DNA from: Parascedosporium putredinis
Lineage: Eukaryota; Ascomycota; Sordariomycetes; Microascales; Microascaceae
Assembly (NCBI GenBank): GCA_949357655.1
Contig: CASHTG010000015.1
Coordinates: forward strand, 744,001-808,000
DNA: 64,000 bases
Direction of reading: 5' to 3'
Numbering within the stretch: the first letter of the stretch is position 1; each line of letters starts with the position of its first letter. Shown in pieces: positions 24,026-37,260 of the stretch. The notes under the pieces are model-generated. The model was given only the letters and a program-made list of their open reading frames with translations, was not told where the DNA came from and made no database searches. A program made the translations under genes and the position numbers.

Positions 24026-25325
24026 CCGGAAGGAATGGACAATCGGTATTATTGCTCAGATGAATTGAGAGGTACAAGGCCAAATCCGCAGCGCCATTTT
24101 CTTGGCCTCGCGCGATGTTGGCGTCGTTCGAAGCGTGCGACCAATTCGCCCCGGAGTGAAGCCGGTTGTTTCTAGCCTTGGGACCAAGGACATTTATTAT
24201 TAGTCGGTGGTATCGTCGTCGAGCAAACGGGCCTCGTGTCCGACCACGTGGACTCCACGATGAGACTGGGACTTCTCTTTCCACCAAGTACCGTCATGGC
24301 AAGGCCACTCTCCGAATCATTAAAAACAGACAATAGTGTTGCTCGGCGCAAGTCCTTCAGGCTCGAACGCTAAACATCTTGGGGGAAGGTTAGACTATCC
24401 GCTAACCTGATTGCGATCTCGCTCTTCCCTCGACAAGTAATAGATAGACCTTGAAATTACATGCTCGGTCGAGTCCGAGGACGAGCTGGCGATCTCTATC
24501 AGGAATGGAGGAGAGCACAGACACCTTCCTCTTCCCCAAATAAGATGGACATTGAGCGGCGCCCCAGACTCTCAAGGCGATTTTTGCGGGCCAACCATTT
24601 TTGGCCTGTCACCAACACAGAATGCGCAGCAGGTATTAAAAATGACCCAAAAGTGAGAATAAATACAAGATGAATAAGATGAGAAAAAAATAGAAACCAT
24701 CCATCAGGCTCAAGAGGTTTGAACCGGACGCAAACGATGCCCATCACAATAGTTCAAAGAGGTGGCCATTGTCCTAGAAAACCTACGATATACACTAGAG
24801 AGGTCGGACACAGCGTGCGTGACTGTCGCGGCGTAAAAGAGAAGAAGCAAGAGGCCTGGGCCGTCTGGCATCACTGGCTCAGCAAGTCTAAGTCTGCACC
24901 CACATTCAAGGGAGAAAGCGACCCTCAATGAGGGCCTCGGTGAGAGGGGTAGAAAGACGGAAGGCAAGACACCCGATGTAGGTTTGAAGCATCTTCAACT
25001 CACAGCCATCGTCATCACGGACACCGGAATTCGAAATCGATGGGTAACGAAAGTTTCCATGGGTCTTGATTTTATCCATTGTCGTCCTGAGACCCTTATT
25101 TTCAGCCGGCCTTGCCACCAAAACAGATCGACGGACCCGGATCCAAGGTCTGGCCAGCCTCCTGGAGAAGTTGGTTCCGAGTTCAATTGGTTGGACTTGG
25201 GGAATGGGCCAGCCAGCAATGGGGGAGCCACCAAGAATAACAATAACATGGTGGATTCTCTCGGGGACAGTTGCATCGGGGCCTAGACCCTCGCCTGGTG
25301 GGTGACTTGAGGCGAAAGTGAAGGA

Positions 25326-26135
25326 TCAATTTAGTGCTGAATAGCCACTCCTTCCCGTACCGAAAGGAGTGATACTGTGCCGGGCACTGTACACCGCTCG
25401 AGGCATGTCAGTTTTGTGGCCCAGCGGGGCGGGGGAAGGGAGGCAGGTGCGATGGCTGCCCTGAGCACAATCAGTGCGTTGCGTTCTTCCTTGCGTCAAT
25501 AGAGAATATAATAGGATTGATTGATCCTGGGGCATTATTATGATCCATCCGCCATCCTCCGGGAAGACAAAGACCACTGTGCCATCCGCCCCGCTGGTGC
25601 CATCCCCCGAGGTTGCATCAGGAGGCAAGAGGTCGGTATGGAGTAATACTACCTGTAATTCCTGGTGGCTGCCAAGCCTATGACTTTGCTCGCGGTTTAC
25701 ACTGAGCGAAGGGTTATCGATATTCAGTAAGCTCGAGAGCCCTCTCCGCCTTCTCAACCATGGTTCTGATGAACCAACCCCGGTTTCGAGTCGCAGAGTG
25801 GTACTACTGCAGATCATGAAGCTTAACCACACAGCAAAAGAGGGGAAAAATCCTGCCCCCTCGTTTACGACTGTCCTCTTTGTGTTATTTTTCTTTCTGC
25901 CCTTTTGTCGGATTCTTGGGGTGTCCCAGCCTTCCTGATCCCGATTCTGAACCAAAAGTTGTGTGGGTAGAGAACGTGGCGTGGTCTGTGGTGAAAAGGG
26001 TTCGTAAAGGATTGGAACCGAAACAACATTCGGAAGGATATATGCAAGAGAAGACGGTCGCATATCATAGGCCTTTTTCTCCGGTTTCTCGTGCAAAGTA
26101 TCTTCTTCTGGCGGCTCAAGAGGTTCAACAGCCAT
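25326..26135 (-). CDS. Unrecognised 269-codon open frame
   Basis: Longest open frame of the gene-poor region, reading MAVEPLEPPEEDTLHEKPEK at its start. It has no signal peptide, membrane span or motif that I recognise, and I see no flanking exons. In a sequence where every confirmed gene carries frame breaks, an unbroken frame of this length may be chance. Listed at low confidence for completeness. Confidence 0.15.
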   Translation of the reverse strand: MAVEPLEPPEEDTLHEKPEKKAYDMRPSSLAYILPNVVSVPILYEPFSPQTTPRSLPTQLLVQNRDQEGWDTPRIRQKGRKKNNTKRTVVNEGAGFFPSFAVWLSFMICSSTTLRLETGVGSSEPWLRRRRGLSSLLNIDNPSLSVNREQSHRLGSHQELQVVLLHTDLLPPDATSGDGTSGADGTVVFVFPEDGGWIIIMPQDQSILLYSLLTQGRTQRTDCAQGSHRTCLPSPAPLGHKTDMPRAVYSARHSITPFGTGRSGYSALN

Positions 26136-29100
26136 TACACCAGCTACATGTACTTGACATTTGGGAGTTCCAGATTATTCAGGTTTGAAGGGGACGGTCA
26201 AGCGGTGCATGTGAGCCATTCCACCTTCCCTCTGCGCTCGCCGTAGGCTACTTGTAGCATCTCAAGAGGTAGTCCTTGCTATTATTTCAAGAATATGATA
26301 TAAGGGAAAGAGTTGCACTGTGCCCGAGCGTCGAGCGATGGAGCGTGCACGCTTCTCTCCCTTTGCGGTGAGGGTGCGTGCACAAGCTCAAAAGCAGAAG
26401 GCCGCAGTCATCGACGTCGAGTGTCCAAGTGGCGACTAGGGTGCGGCATGAAAGGACCAGAGCTCGGATCTGTGCGAGGAAGAGCAAAGCACATCTTTTA
26501 AACATTCGTCCTGACTGATAATACTGACAGAACCGTTTCGTTTCCAATGTTGTGACTGTAGTTGCTGAAGAGGTTGCACCCTCTTCCCCAGTTTCTATTA
26601 AACCGAGATCTTGTCGTCCAAACAAGTTTCACGAGACTAGCCTGTAATATCCAGGACAATCATTCACTTTCAAACTGAGGCGGGGAAATGTGATGTTGTT
26701 CAGCAGGTTCCAGCCAAACATGCGAGGATCGGGGTTCTCACTTAGAACTTGTGGTGCTGGGAAAGCCATTCTCGTATTCCTCGTCCGAAGCCACGAGCAC
26801 ATCTCCCGAATCTGCTGTAAGCTCTTATTTGAAGATCGCTCTGGTGGAATGGCCCACTTCCACTATTACATGTACGCAACTATCAGCTCGGTCACTTCAT
26901 CCGATACTTCCACTCGGGCGATTCGGCTGAAGGTGGCGTTCAGCTGGCCTGGCCGCTCCCAGTCACCCTCGTCCAAGTACTCCGTAAATTGCCATGAGCC
27001 GTCAAGCAGTTGTTATTGTCCGAAGCCTTCCAATTCCACCTTGCTGATTACGAGATTTGCAACTATCACACAAGGGACTGGCTTCAATTAAATGTTGCCA
27101 TATCACACGCATTGCCGGTGCCTGTCCCCTCTTTGCTTCTGTGGCTTGTGTTATATCTCACGTTGCGCCAGCTCCCTTGGTATTCTAGCCGGAATCCTCG
27201 GCTCCACAGGCTCTGCTAGGCAAGACTTCCCATTTGAAGTCTACATGTATTAAGTGATGGCAGAGGAGGCGCGGGCACTGATCATTGGGGAATTTCCTCG
27301 CTGACCGGGGAAAGCTGAGCCTGACGCCATTGTGTCGCACATCAGTCTGGCGTCGCCTTCCCCTACCTCGGTACACCTGGCCTGTTCAGCTTGGACAAGT
27401 AAAAGCTGGTTTTTGTCTCTCTCAGAAAAGACAAGTCTTGAATTTTCCATCCTTGTTTTTGGTCAGGCCGTCACCATCTTTTGTTTCATCGTTTCTTCAA
27501 AAGAATCAGGTATACGTAGTGGATCACAGAGCGACTCGCTGATTCTGAAGATGTTGACGGCGTTTTCCATTCATCGCAAGTGGGGGTGACAGGAAGTGTG
27601 GCGCGGCTGTGATGATGTGACACAGGGATGCCCTCAGGTCAGGCAGGCGAGTGGCCAAGAGCGACTGTGAGGGCGAGACAGTGAGCCAAACCGAAAAACC
27701 TGGACTGACTAACCGTCCCCCAAACCAAATCAACCAATTTGCCCTATATCTCCGGAACTTATTGGGAGCCTTCAACTGAACGTGAGTGGAGATGACCCCG
27801 TGGCTAGTTGTTGCCGTCACCAATCGCCGGCTTTCGAAACAGCCAACGTCGGCCGATTGCCATAAGCCTGAGGAAACAAGGAACATTGAACGTGAGAAAG
27901 CATAATCCGTTCGGCCTCATGCAAGTGGATGCGCCCCTTGCTCAGAGTTTGTGGGCCAGCGTGGTTTTTCGCTATCTCTATTTTTCACCAGAGCTGGACT
28001 CAGCGATCAACCCGCCCACAATGCTCGACTAGGCACCCCGTTCTCTGCACTTCAACGAGGGCTCTCACTGTCTTCCAATTGGTGAGAATCTACCAAGATA
28101 GAGCTCAAAGTTGACCATCTCAAGGCATTGTTCACCACATCGCGGCGCGTCGCCCACGCGTCGTGGTAATAGAAGGAAACAAGAAAAGGAAATGAAGCTG
28201 GCTCCCGAGCCATTATGCTTCAAAGAGCGGTCGTCTCGGGCTGCTGGGTATTGAGAAGTTGAGCGATTTCCCAATCCGCTTTTGAATTGGACGCCATGCA
28301 TTCGATAGACACGCAGGACGAAATTTCCAGCAGGTGTTGGTACAATGTCGTCCATCGATCCTTCCGAAAAAGAAGGGTGGTGGGAGCACCCATGTACCTA
28401 TTGTTAGCCAACCAAGCCAATGGCCAACATCAATTTGAAGCTAGCCTCTATCATTTTTCCCGTCGTTGCGGACTTCAGGGATTGCAACGATCAAAAATCC
28501 TCTCGTCTGCCCTGTGCGCATATGTCTTCTGTCAGTGGCATGGCATTAATGTAGGGCGCCTTGATCGCTGATGTATTTGTGGGGCTTCCCTTCGTGACTT
28601 CGTACCTTTCCTGATGGCTGGAAAGAACATTGAACCCCTGTCCTGGTCACTTTTCCTCCGCATCCCCTGTCGACTTTCCATGTCCCTTTCTGCCTTCCTT
28701 CCCTGCACCCTGTCCCCTGTCCCCTGCACATTGCACCTTGCCCCCTCCTTTGTGCCTCCCTTTCTCGGTCGAGCCTCAGTTCACTCGCTTGCCACCTCAC
28801 CGTCCCCCTGTACCTGACGTTATCCCGCTTTCGGCATAATGGCTTGACGTTGAGGTTTGCCTGTTGACCCAAGCAGCCAAGCTCATACTTGTTGTACCTG
28901 GACGTCTTGCGAGACACTTTCGACTTGCTCTCCAACATTTCGAGCTTGGCCGTGTTCGTCAAAGCTGGGAGATGATGGGCAACGCTTGTCGAAGGCTGAC
29001 CTTTCTCCTTTCGCTCACGATTGACGCTGTATTTACTCACCGTCTTCCCACTTCACCCCATCCCGTCCTGTGTTGGTCCGATTTCTTGCCCCCTCCTCCC

Positions 29101-30370
29101 ACAGCTGATGTGGAGTAACGAGACATCAATTGATCAACCAATTCGTACCATCCTCCTTCTGTTCTCCGTACATACTTGTACGTGCTAGACAGCTTTCCTC
29201 GCATCCAACTCCGTTCCCGAGCCCCACAGCTGGGACCCATTGCTTCTAGCTCCTCCCCAACTTGCCTCCACGAGGGATACCAGGTGCTTAGGAGCGACAA
29301 AAAACGCCAGTCCTCTGTGCGCCACCCACCTCGTTCAAGCATCCCCTTTTATATCTCCACCAGGTCCCGGCTTGTATCAACCAACGCGTCACTTTGGATC
29401 TTCCACTGTTCTTTTCTCCTTCCTCCTTTCCTGTCTTTTATTCTCTTCTCATATTCTTGTCTCTCCTTTCATTTATTGCTTAGATCCGGACTCGGGCTCC
29501 TGATCACCGTCTATCGTTCGCCATTGTCGCCAGCAAACTATCGCTGCTGGTTTCTTCTCTTTCAGCACCCGACCTTGACTCCCGAGCAGCGTCTTTCCTC
29601 GCTGCCCGCATTACTCCAGACGGCTTCTCAAGTCGCCGGTTTCTACTATCTGCGTAATCGAGAAACAGGCTAAACAAACTTCTGACACGGCGTGCTGGCC
29701 AACCTCTGACACCAACCCCGGTTGAAGATCGTTTCCACCGCGCGGCTCATCGGACAACAAATTGCCATCCACCATCTCTTGCCCACCACCGCGGGTTCCA
29801 CACCCTACGACCTCAACTTAGGACGAACGATCTGCGGCAAAAAGGTGGTTGTTTCAAGGGCACATCTTCATCAACTATTACCTGACTTTTTAATCCTGGC
29901 TTCGTCCCCTCCCTCACAAAATTTCGCCATATCCGGAACGGTACCGGTTTTCCTCCCATCTCAGGTTTGGATCGGTTTCCACTGAAAACTTGGGACGACA
30001 AAACTGCCACCACCAGAGATCGACCTGTCTGCTTCACCCGCATTCCAGAACTTCATAGCCGGACCCAGAAACAGTCGTCAATCCTGCAGACCAGAACTTG
30101 AGACCTGATTTAGACGAGCCGGCAAAAGGAGATTTGCAATATCATCCTGATCTCTTCCTCTCCATTGGCATCAACGCGCGCGAACTTTGTTTCTTTCCAC
30201 TCCACCTCTTCACCATCTTCTCACCCTTTGCAATTTCCGGGAACAGCATCGATTTTAAACTCATCCTCGATCTACATTTGCGCGCGTTAGAGTCGGGGCT
30301 CCAGCAGCTGGACAATCATCCTTTCGCGCTTGCTTGGACCCATTTGCCTTCACGCTCTTCATACATCACG

Positions 30371-31663
30371 ATGCCTGGCCTCATACCGCTTATGCTCAAG
30401 CCCGCGACCGCGGGCACTCGCTTTAGTGTCCTCTACTCGCCAAGTCCCCAAGCTACCTCACCATCAGCCTCACGCCTGCCCATCTCTCCTGCGGGCACAC
30501 CCAAGGACGCGCTTCAGCGACTGTCCCTTCCCGCTACTCTAGCCTCTTCTCAACAGACTCAGGCATCTACCGTGATCCAGAAGCACACAAGAAGCGCCTC
30601 ATACCAGGCGACACCCCCGCCATTCCAATCGTGCCATATACTCAAGCCGAATGGATCAAGGCTGTGAGCGAGGTCAAGCGTCTGTATATGCATCGGCGGT
30701 ACAGGCCTTGTTCTGTGAGATGTAGCTCCATCTTGGATAACATTAAAGAGAGCGTAAGTAGATGGCACACCTGTTGCTTTACACGATAACCAAGGTCTCT
30801 AACACGTTGCTTAATAGTCCAATGTTGAACCTGCCTACCTTATTTATCTCAACTTTTACGCCGCTATTTCCAAGGAGATGAGCTCCCGGGCCCTTCACCC
30901 TTCTTCGCCCTACCGTGCGACTCTTTTGCGACAGGCGGAGACACATTATAACCGCGCTGCCGACCTCATTCAAGCCGAGGAAAATACATTGAAGCGCTTC
31001 TCCCGTGCCTCTACCCTCTCGTCCAGCATTCACTCTCCCGTTAGCTCTATCGGCTCGAGGGCTTCTACCACATCCACTCGCCTATCCTCACCAGCCCCAT
31101 CAATTTACAGTGTCGAGGATAAACCCTCGGTTACATCTACGGCGCCTGCTAAGAAGCGCGTGACCTTTTCCGACATGGTCGCCGAGCCATTCATCCGACC
31201 GGACTCTCCGACCCTCGGTTTCGACGATTGGGCTCCTCCGGTAGTGACCGAACTCAAGTCGGCGCTTCACATTCCCCAACCTCAGTCTGTCTATGAGCCC
31301 GAGACGCCGGAGGCGCCCGAAGATGACGAGGACGAGAGGAGGCCCTTCAGCTTCCGGGATAGCGAGATTTTCTTGCCCGCGACGTCAACTGATCGGTACT
31401 GGGCCATTCTTTCCGGCCTTTCTGCGCAAGTCATCATCCACCTTGAGGGCGTTCGCGCAGAGCTGGAGAGACCTGCTACTGAGGATGCCATCTCTTCTGG
31501 AAGATCCACGCCAGAATCGATTTCTAGCATGGACGCGGAGTCCAAGGCTCTCGATCTCCGCGCGCGCATCGATAAGCTCAAGCAGAGTGGATGGCGACGA
31601 AGGCGGTTCAACCCATCACGGTACCAAGCTCTTCGCGAGAGTGTTCTTGCCGAGTTGGAGTGA
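30371..31663 (+). CDS. Conserved fungal protein of unknown function
   Basis: Exons are 30371-30753 and 30818-31663 (donor GTAAGT, acceptor TAG, phase 0). The N-terminal 60 residues are Ser/Pro-rich (MPGLIPLMLKPATAGTRFS). A helical, Arg-rich core follows: YTQAEWIKAVSEVKRLYMHR, then CSSILDNIKES, and after the intron SNVEPAYLIYLNFYAAISKE and LLRQAETHYNRAADLIQAEE. This looks like two or three TPR- or MIT-like helical hairpins, but I cannot name a domain. The C-terminal half is Ser/Thr- and acid-rich, with a basic KKRVTFSD motif resembling a PP1-docking RVxF sequence, and a last helix ending RRRRFNPSRYQALRESVLAE. One base is missing from the C run near 30526-30530, without which the first exon shifts frame. 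The corrected length is 409 residues. I recall similar uncharacterised proteins in filamentous ascomycetes, but this is unverified. The helical core suggests a protein-binding role; no function is assigned. Confidence 0.75.
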
Positions 31664-33957
31664 GCCATTGGCGGCGAGCTTGATCGAATATGCATTTCAT
31701 GGTGTTTGTGTCGGTGTTATGGTTCTCTCTATTTCCCTACCTTCTTTTACTAGACGGACCATTCTTTTTTTTGTTGGATACCCTTCTCTTTTTCCCGACT
31801 GTACTCTTAAAATCCGGGCTTTTTTATTTTTACGGGGCATGATGCATTTACAAGGGCGACCTTGTGGCTTTTCTTCTCTATCATTATTGAAGCCTACTTT
31901 TGTTACGACCCCAACGCCCTTCTGTTGGCGATTCTTGTTCATTACTTTCAATTCGTTGTCACCACGACACCTGTACAATTCCAGCGGACAATTGAACCTG
32001 ATCTCTGATTTCAGATCTCTTCTTGATACTCGATTCCAAACTTGTGACATCTATCTATCCAGCTTTGTCGTAGTGTGAGGTTCGTCGGTCAGAGAAGTGT
32101 TGCAAAGCAAAGATATGCTACAAGCCGAGAGGCGGCAGTCACACTCAACAAGCGAGAGGTAAAACATTCCGTTTCAGTCGCCTATCTCGGTTTTCAAACC
32201 GCTTCCGTCTCGGGTTGGAAAAGCAGCCCTATCCTGCGAGTAGAATTGAGCGCGTCTGCCCCCTTATCGAGCAATTTAGCCGCGTGCCACACCTCCTTGT
32301 TCTTTCCGTCCGATCATAAGCTTGGCCCTATCCCCTCATTGTTCATCTGAGGAAAAAATGGGTGGGATGGGGGAACACGTTTCGGGAACCGACTCATCTC
32401 GACGATCGACGGGCGGGACAACCTCGTAGTTTGTACGTACGATAGCGAGCAGGGCTCGTCCCAAAGCTCGTCCCCGTTATGCGCGAGCATCTAATGTCGC
32501 CTGTTCCAGAGGAAAACGAGAAAACTTGGTCGAAAAAGAAAAAGAAAATCCACCATTCGAGGAAGAAGAGGCTTCGGGGCGTCGGCCCTGCCAAATGTCC
32601 CGATCTGAGTGCGTGGCGCTTCAAGCTTCAACACAACAGCGGTAGGAGAGGCTTGTTGCTTCTTTTCTCTCTCATCTGCCCCCCCACCTCCCTCGTCATC
32701 CTTGGGAACCCTTTCTTCTCGGGACCAGCTCCGTCAGGATCCGCTGCTGGTCTCTTACTTGGTTCGAGTCAACCAAGATTGCCTCGCGACTCAGTTCGAT
32801 TTCGCGCCGTCATGCACAGGTGATTTTGCTTCTCGGGAATCACAAAATGAGAAAAAACCCTCCCCTTATGCAGCCCCACGACGACGCGTAGCCCGAGCCA
32901 CCGGGATGCGTCTGTACATGTAGTCACTGGGGAGACTCTGGGTTCCAAGTGGCGGATGAGAAAGATTCTATTATTATGAGCCCTGCATCGGAATCTAATC
33001 AAGGCTTCCGGAGTCTCGAAATTGAGCGCGCCCGAAAATCTGGGAAATGACAATTTCGGTGTGCAAGGTGAGAGAACCAGGTTACCGAAATCTATGGTTC
33101 CGCCACCGTGAAAGCTTCCCGCCCTCTGTAACCCTCTAGACTTTTCCATTTTCAGTCAACCAGGGAGCTTGGGACATCATTTAAAGCGCATAATCCGTGC
33201 CCTGCGCCGACAGGTTGTCAATATCATCGAGTCGGGAAAGTATATGACGGGTTTGCTGCATTGGGAAACCCGGAGGAAACGAAATTCGTGTATATCCTGG
33301 AAGCAGCTTGTTTCCATCAGCGCTGGTGTCTAACAAGACCTGGATTCTCAACACTGGCATAAATATCTCATGTTGATGAATGTTACATGTGCAGTCGCGC
33401 AACGGCAAGACGCGTTCGCCCATCTCCCTAATTTTCAACCATGGCCATGACGCCACACATTCACTGAGATCAAGCTTCCAGGGACGACCATTCGTAGAAG
33501 CGCCACGACCACCGCATATTCCCAATACCATGGTCACCGGAATTTCAGTCCCGTTCATCGAGGGTCAGAGGGCGGGCAGATCAAGTCAAGGCTGTGCCCA
33601 GGAACATCAATATTCCATTTAATATCTTCGTGCCCTCGGGGCCCGGCCAATTTGATACATCCATGACCCCTCCCATAAAAGCACCAAAGCTCGAGGCCTT
33701 AAAAAAGAAAAAAAAGGGGCAGGGGAAATAAACCATTGCCACAAGGCGAAAAGAGCACTGCATTTCTCAGACAGTGGAAAATAAGGGGAAAAATAAGGCC
33801 CAACCGGGCATAAAAGGTCTCTCAGCTACCCTCGCCGCACGTAAGCCGTTAGATTACATCGTCTCTCCGTTTTCGCACGCGAAGTATCATCCTCGCCGAC
33901 TAGCATGTGAGTATGAAATCCGTTCTCCTTGGCTCCGAAAGTCTCCATCTTCTGTTC
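31664..33957. other. Intergenic region between the unknown-function gene and CaMK
   Basis: 3' flanks of two convergent genes, 2.3 kb. T-rich sequence directly after 31663 fits a 3' untranslated region. A short perfect inverted repeat CTTGGTT...AACCAAG lies near 32757-32776. No gene is recognised. Confidence 0.55.
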
Positions 33958-35634
33958 TTAGTGCCCAGCTGCAAAGCCCCATCGCGGGGTCATCGGAGCA
34001 GGCATATTGTCGGCTCCGGCACGCCTAGAGCTGCGACTCGCATCCTGCGTGGCTTGCTCTTGAACCTTGCGTGTTTCTTCCTGGTCCTTCATCTCGCGTA
34101 CCTTGGCCAAGACAACCTCGCGGAAAATGGCACCCTTGAGCGTCTTGGAGAGCGAACGCTTCTCGCGGCCAGCTGAGCCACCCTCAGTAGCCTCCTGTGC
34201 CGAGAACATTGGGTCGTCGGGCACATCCGAGTTCTCGGGGTCTTCTTCTTGGGCCTTGAGAGCGGCGATACGGTTTGCAAGCTTGACCTTTCGACACCGC
34301 GTCGGAGTTTGGCCTTGGCCATGTAAGACCGAATTTCGGGCAGCAGGTTGTGGTCGGTAGCGGTGTCTCCGACAAGCCAGGGGTGGCGAAGAGCCTCCTA
34401 TTTTTCGAGTTAGTGAAAGTGAGTATGCCAGACGAACGGTCATACGATGGTTAGAAGGGAGACGGGAAGCGGAGTCAGGGGCAGATGCGAAGGAGCCTTG
34501 TGGAGGGGACCTACCTCGCTAGTCGCGCGGTTCTCGGGATTCGGTTGCAGAAGGGTGAGGATGAAATCCTTAGCAGACTGACTGACGTCCTTCCAGTAGC
34601 GTTCGTGGAAGACGACCTGGGAGTTCATGCATTCCTCAATGAGGTCCTGAAGATTCTCAGACCGGAAGGGTGAGTAGCCGCAGAGAAGGGTGTAGGTGAT
34701 GACGCCCATCGACCACATGTCCACAGGCTTTCCGTGGCCTTGCTTGAGCATGACTTCTGGCGCCGCGTAGCCAAACGAACCTGCCATGGTGGTGAGGACT
34801 TCATCTTTGCGGTCTAGCATCTTAGCGATGCCAAAATCGGCAAGCACGAGGTCGGACTGTGGTTCCCTCGTTCGGTAGAGAAGATTTTCGGGCTTGAGAT
34901 CTACGACGCACATATCCGTTAGAAGAGCGATGACGAACATGGACACGCGGCGTCTCTATCAATACGCTATGCAGGGCACTGGGTGACAGGGGGTCAAGCA
35001 ACAAACCTCGGTGTACGACGTTGTTCTTATGGAGGTAGTCAACAGCTCCAAGAACCTGTCCGATAGTTCGAGAAGCATCCTTCTCCGTGAATTTTCCTTG
35101 CTCACAGATGCGATCAAAAAGCTCGCCGCCAGTGGCCAGCTCGGTGACGATATAGTACTTGTCCTATAGCGAACTAGTCAGATGTGCTCGAATGCGGCCG
35201 CGGACGACAACGACCTTGCCTTCCGAGGTGGTTATCGGGACGAGGGAGACAAATGACGTACCCTAGACTCAAACCAGTCTACGAATTTGACGATATGCTT
35301 GTGATGGAGGCGCTGAAGAAGGTCGAGTTCATCGTACACCATGCTCTCATTACCCTTGACATTCTTCTTCAAGATGATCTTGACAGCCACCTTGCCCTCA
35401 GGGAGTCGGCCTCGCGGACGATGCCGTAGGTACCGGCACCCAGGGTCCGGCCGAACTTGTACTTGCCCCTAGCAAAACAAGGCTAGTCAGCGGACGCCTC
35501 GGTAATAAAACGACGCACACGGATACTCAGGCGCATATAACGAACTTCTTATCATAGCTCTCAGGCTGCCCGTGAAGGCGATTGAGCATTCCGGAAACTA
35601 CATGCAGCGCATTGAAGATGGATCGAGTCAGCAT
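33958..35634 (-). CDS. cmk1: Calcium/calmodulin-dependent protein kinase (CaMKI-like)
   Basis: Ser/Thr kinase of calcium signalling. Exons in transcript order: 35634-35546, 35468-35262, 35163-35007, 34900-34515, 34397-33958. The N-terminus carries LHGQPESYDKK, typical of fungal CaMKs. Kinase motifs are the glycine loop GRTLGAGTYGIV, catalytic Lys in VAVKIILKKN, VDWFESR, YYIVTELATGGELFD, VVHR/DLKPENLLY, DFGIAKMLD, activation-loop TTMAGSFGYAAPE and GKPVDMWSMGVITYTLLCGY. The post-kinase tail (RRGVEKVKLANRIAALKAQE) is the expected position of the autoinhibitory/calmodulin-binding segment. The exon 1 donor is GTTCGT, an unusual form also used by the FYVE-RING gene, and it gives correct phase. One base is missing at 35401-35403 (C run) and one at 34289-34291 (A run). 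The corrected length is 426 residues. An alternative start at 35589 would drop 15 residues. Confidence 0.93.
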
Positions 35635-37260
35635 ATCTATGTGGAACACCAGGGCCCTGGATGACCAAGCTCGATCGCAGAGCAGTGTTTAGGTGGCCAA
35701 GCTCGAAGCGCCCCTCCGTGGAGGCACAAGAAGGGATAACTCGAAGGACGCGGACCGAAGACGGTCGAGGCGAAGGACTGCTCCTTTTGTTCTACTTACA
35801 GCTCATCTTGTACTGGATAATGGGGAGGCGTGTGATAGATAAAGGCTTTGCGCGGGCACGGGGTTGGGGCTCACGCTGGGTCGAAATGGAGCTCTTGGAG
35901 GGTAAGGTTGATTGGCAGGATGATGAAAAACAGCGCCCGACGGTACCAGAGAGGCGGGGTGTGTTGCCGCAGTCGACTGCGCAGAGGAAAGAAACGAACG
36001 GCGAAAGCAAAAGCACAAGGTGACGACTACCAACAAAGCAAAAGATCCGCCAAGGATTCAGCCGGTCCGGTAGGTGGTGGGAAACGGAGAAAAAATTGGA
36101 AAGAAAGGATCCGATGGAAGCTGTTCCTCGCAAGGTAGAAGAGGGAAGAGGAGCCAAGAAAGCTAATGGATTGGGCTTCTTGTCGAGAGCGAAATGGAGA
36201 CGGGTCAGATGGATGGCGGGGTACTAAGCCGAGTTCGAAGCAATAGGGGAAGCGAGAATGAGCAGAGCGGGGTCAAGTCAGCCTTATTATGATTTCTTTG
36301 TATCAGCAGTGACGACTGTGGTGGGGGAGATGGGTGGGTGGGTGGATAGTGAACGAGGCGCAGGCCAAGTAGCCGCGGCGAATTAGACCAGGCAGTGACC
36401 CAAAGTGATGGATCGAGGGTCTGCGGCTGTGAGTTCAATAATACTGCGAAGCACCTTAGCTTGAAGGGGGACACCAAGGGTGGCCTCAGGGAGGTAGCCG
36501 GGAGAAGCTGAGCTGGGAATGCGCAAGTACAGATTGGGCGCACGCAGGCGCCAGGGAGAAATGGGCAGAATGTCAATGACGGGGGTGTTGTGAGGCAGGA
36601 TACAATGGATCACAGGCTGGGCGGTGGAGATGGTCCACAAGTTGCGTCTTGAACCACACAATGTATCCTGAACCTTGCTTCTCTTCGAAAGTTTCTAGAG
36701 AGACAGGAATAATTATGGGATGCCTAGGGAGGTTATCCCCGGCCCTTTCTACAGCACTGGGCGAGGCACATTTAGCATATCGGTGCTCGCCGTCGTGGGC
36801 GACACCCTCCACCCTCCACAAGGCTCAGTCCCTTCTCGGGGCTTAGCTCCCCTGGCCGCTGGATATTCCAACGCACGGGATCTATTGTAATAGCCATTTC
36901 GAGTAGGCTCGGGATTAAAATTTTCTTGTTCTTCAAGATTTTCTAATTTCTTTTTCTCTTCTTAAAAAAACATGATCTTTTTGTACTGCCTGTAGCAGCG
37001 TTGTTTGAAGAAGGCGATGAGGAGGCTCTGAGAGGGATCCATTGATCTATTCCACCATCAATGGTAGTCAACGGAATAAACTTAGGGGACCCGTAGATGG
37101 ATCGTGGATGTATCTAGCAACTACATCAAGTCCCTCCCTTTCTCCTTCTGTTTTTTTCTATTCTCTTTCTTTTTCTAGGCATAGTTCATTGTCAACCGCG
37201 GGACGGAAGTCGGCCTCCCCTCATTCTCTTCTCGTGCCTGGATGATATGCACGTGCAGTA

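Larger units (their letters stand above)
22594..30370. other. Gene-poor 7.8-kb intergenic region
   Basis: Reading all frames, I recognise no conserved protein. The longest open frame is 269 codons on the minus strand (25326-26135), without a recognisable domain. A TGCG microsatellite lies at 24001-24025 and TCAATTGA at 29126-29133. The last 1.2 kb (from about 29150) is pyrimidine-rich and is probably the promoter and leader of the gene at 30371. I see no transposase, reverse transcriptase or integrase motif. Genes with several small exons and frame errors could be missed. Confidence 0.5.

Noticed and set aside
32755..32776. GGTTCGAGTC within CTTGGTT...AACCAAG as a tRNA T-arm
   Set aside because: The inverted repeat does not match T-arm geometry and no other arm is present. 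It is a short palindrome only.
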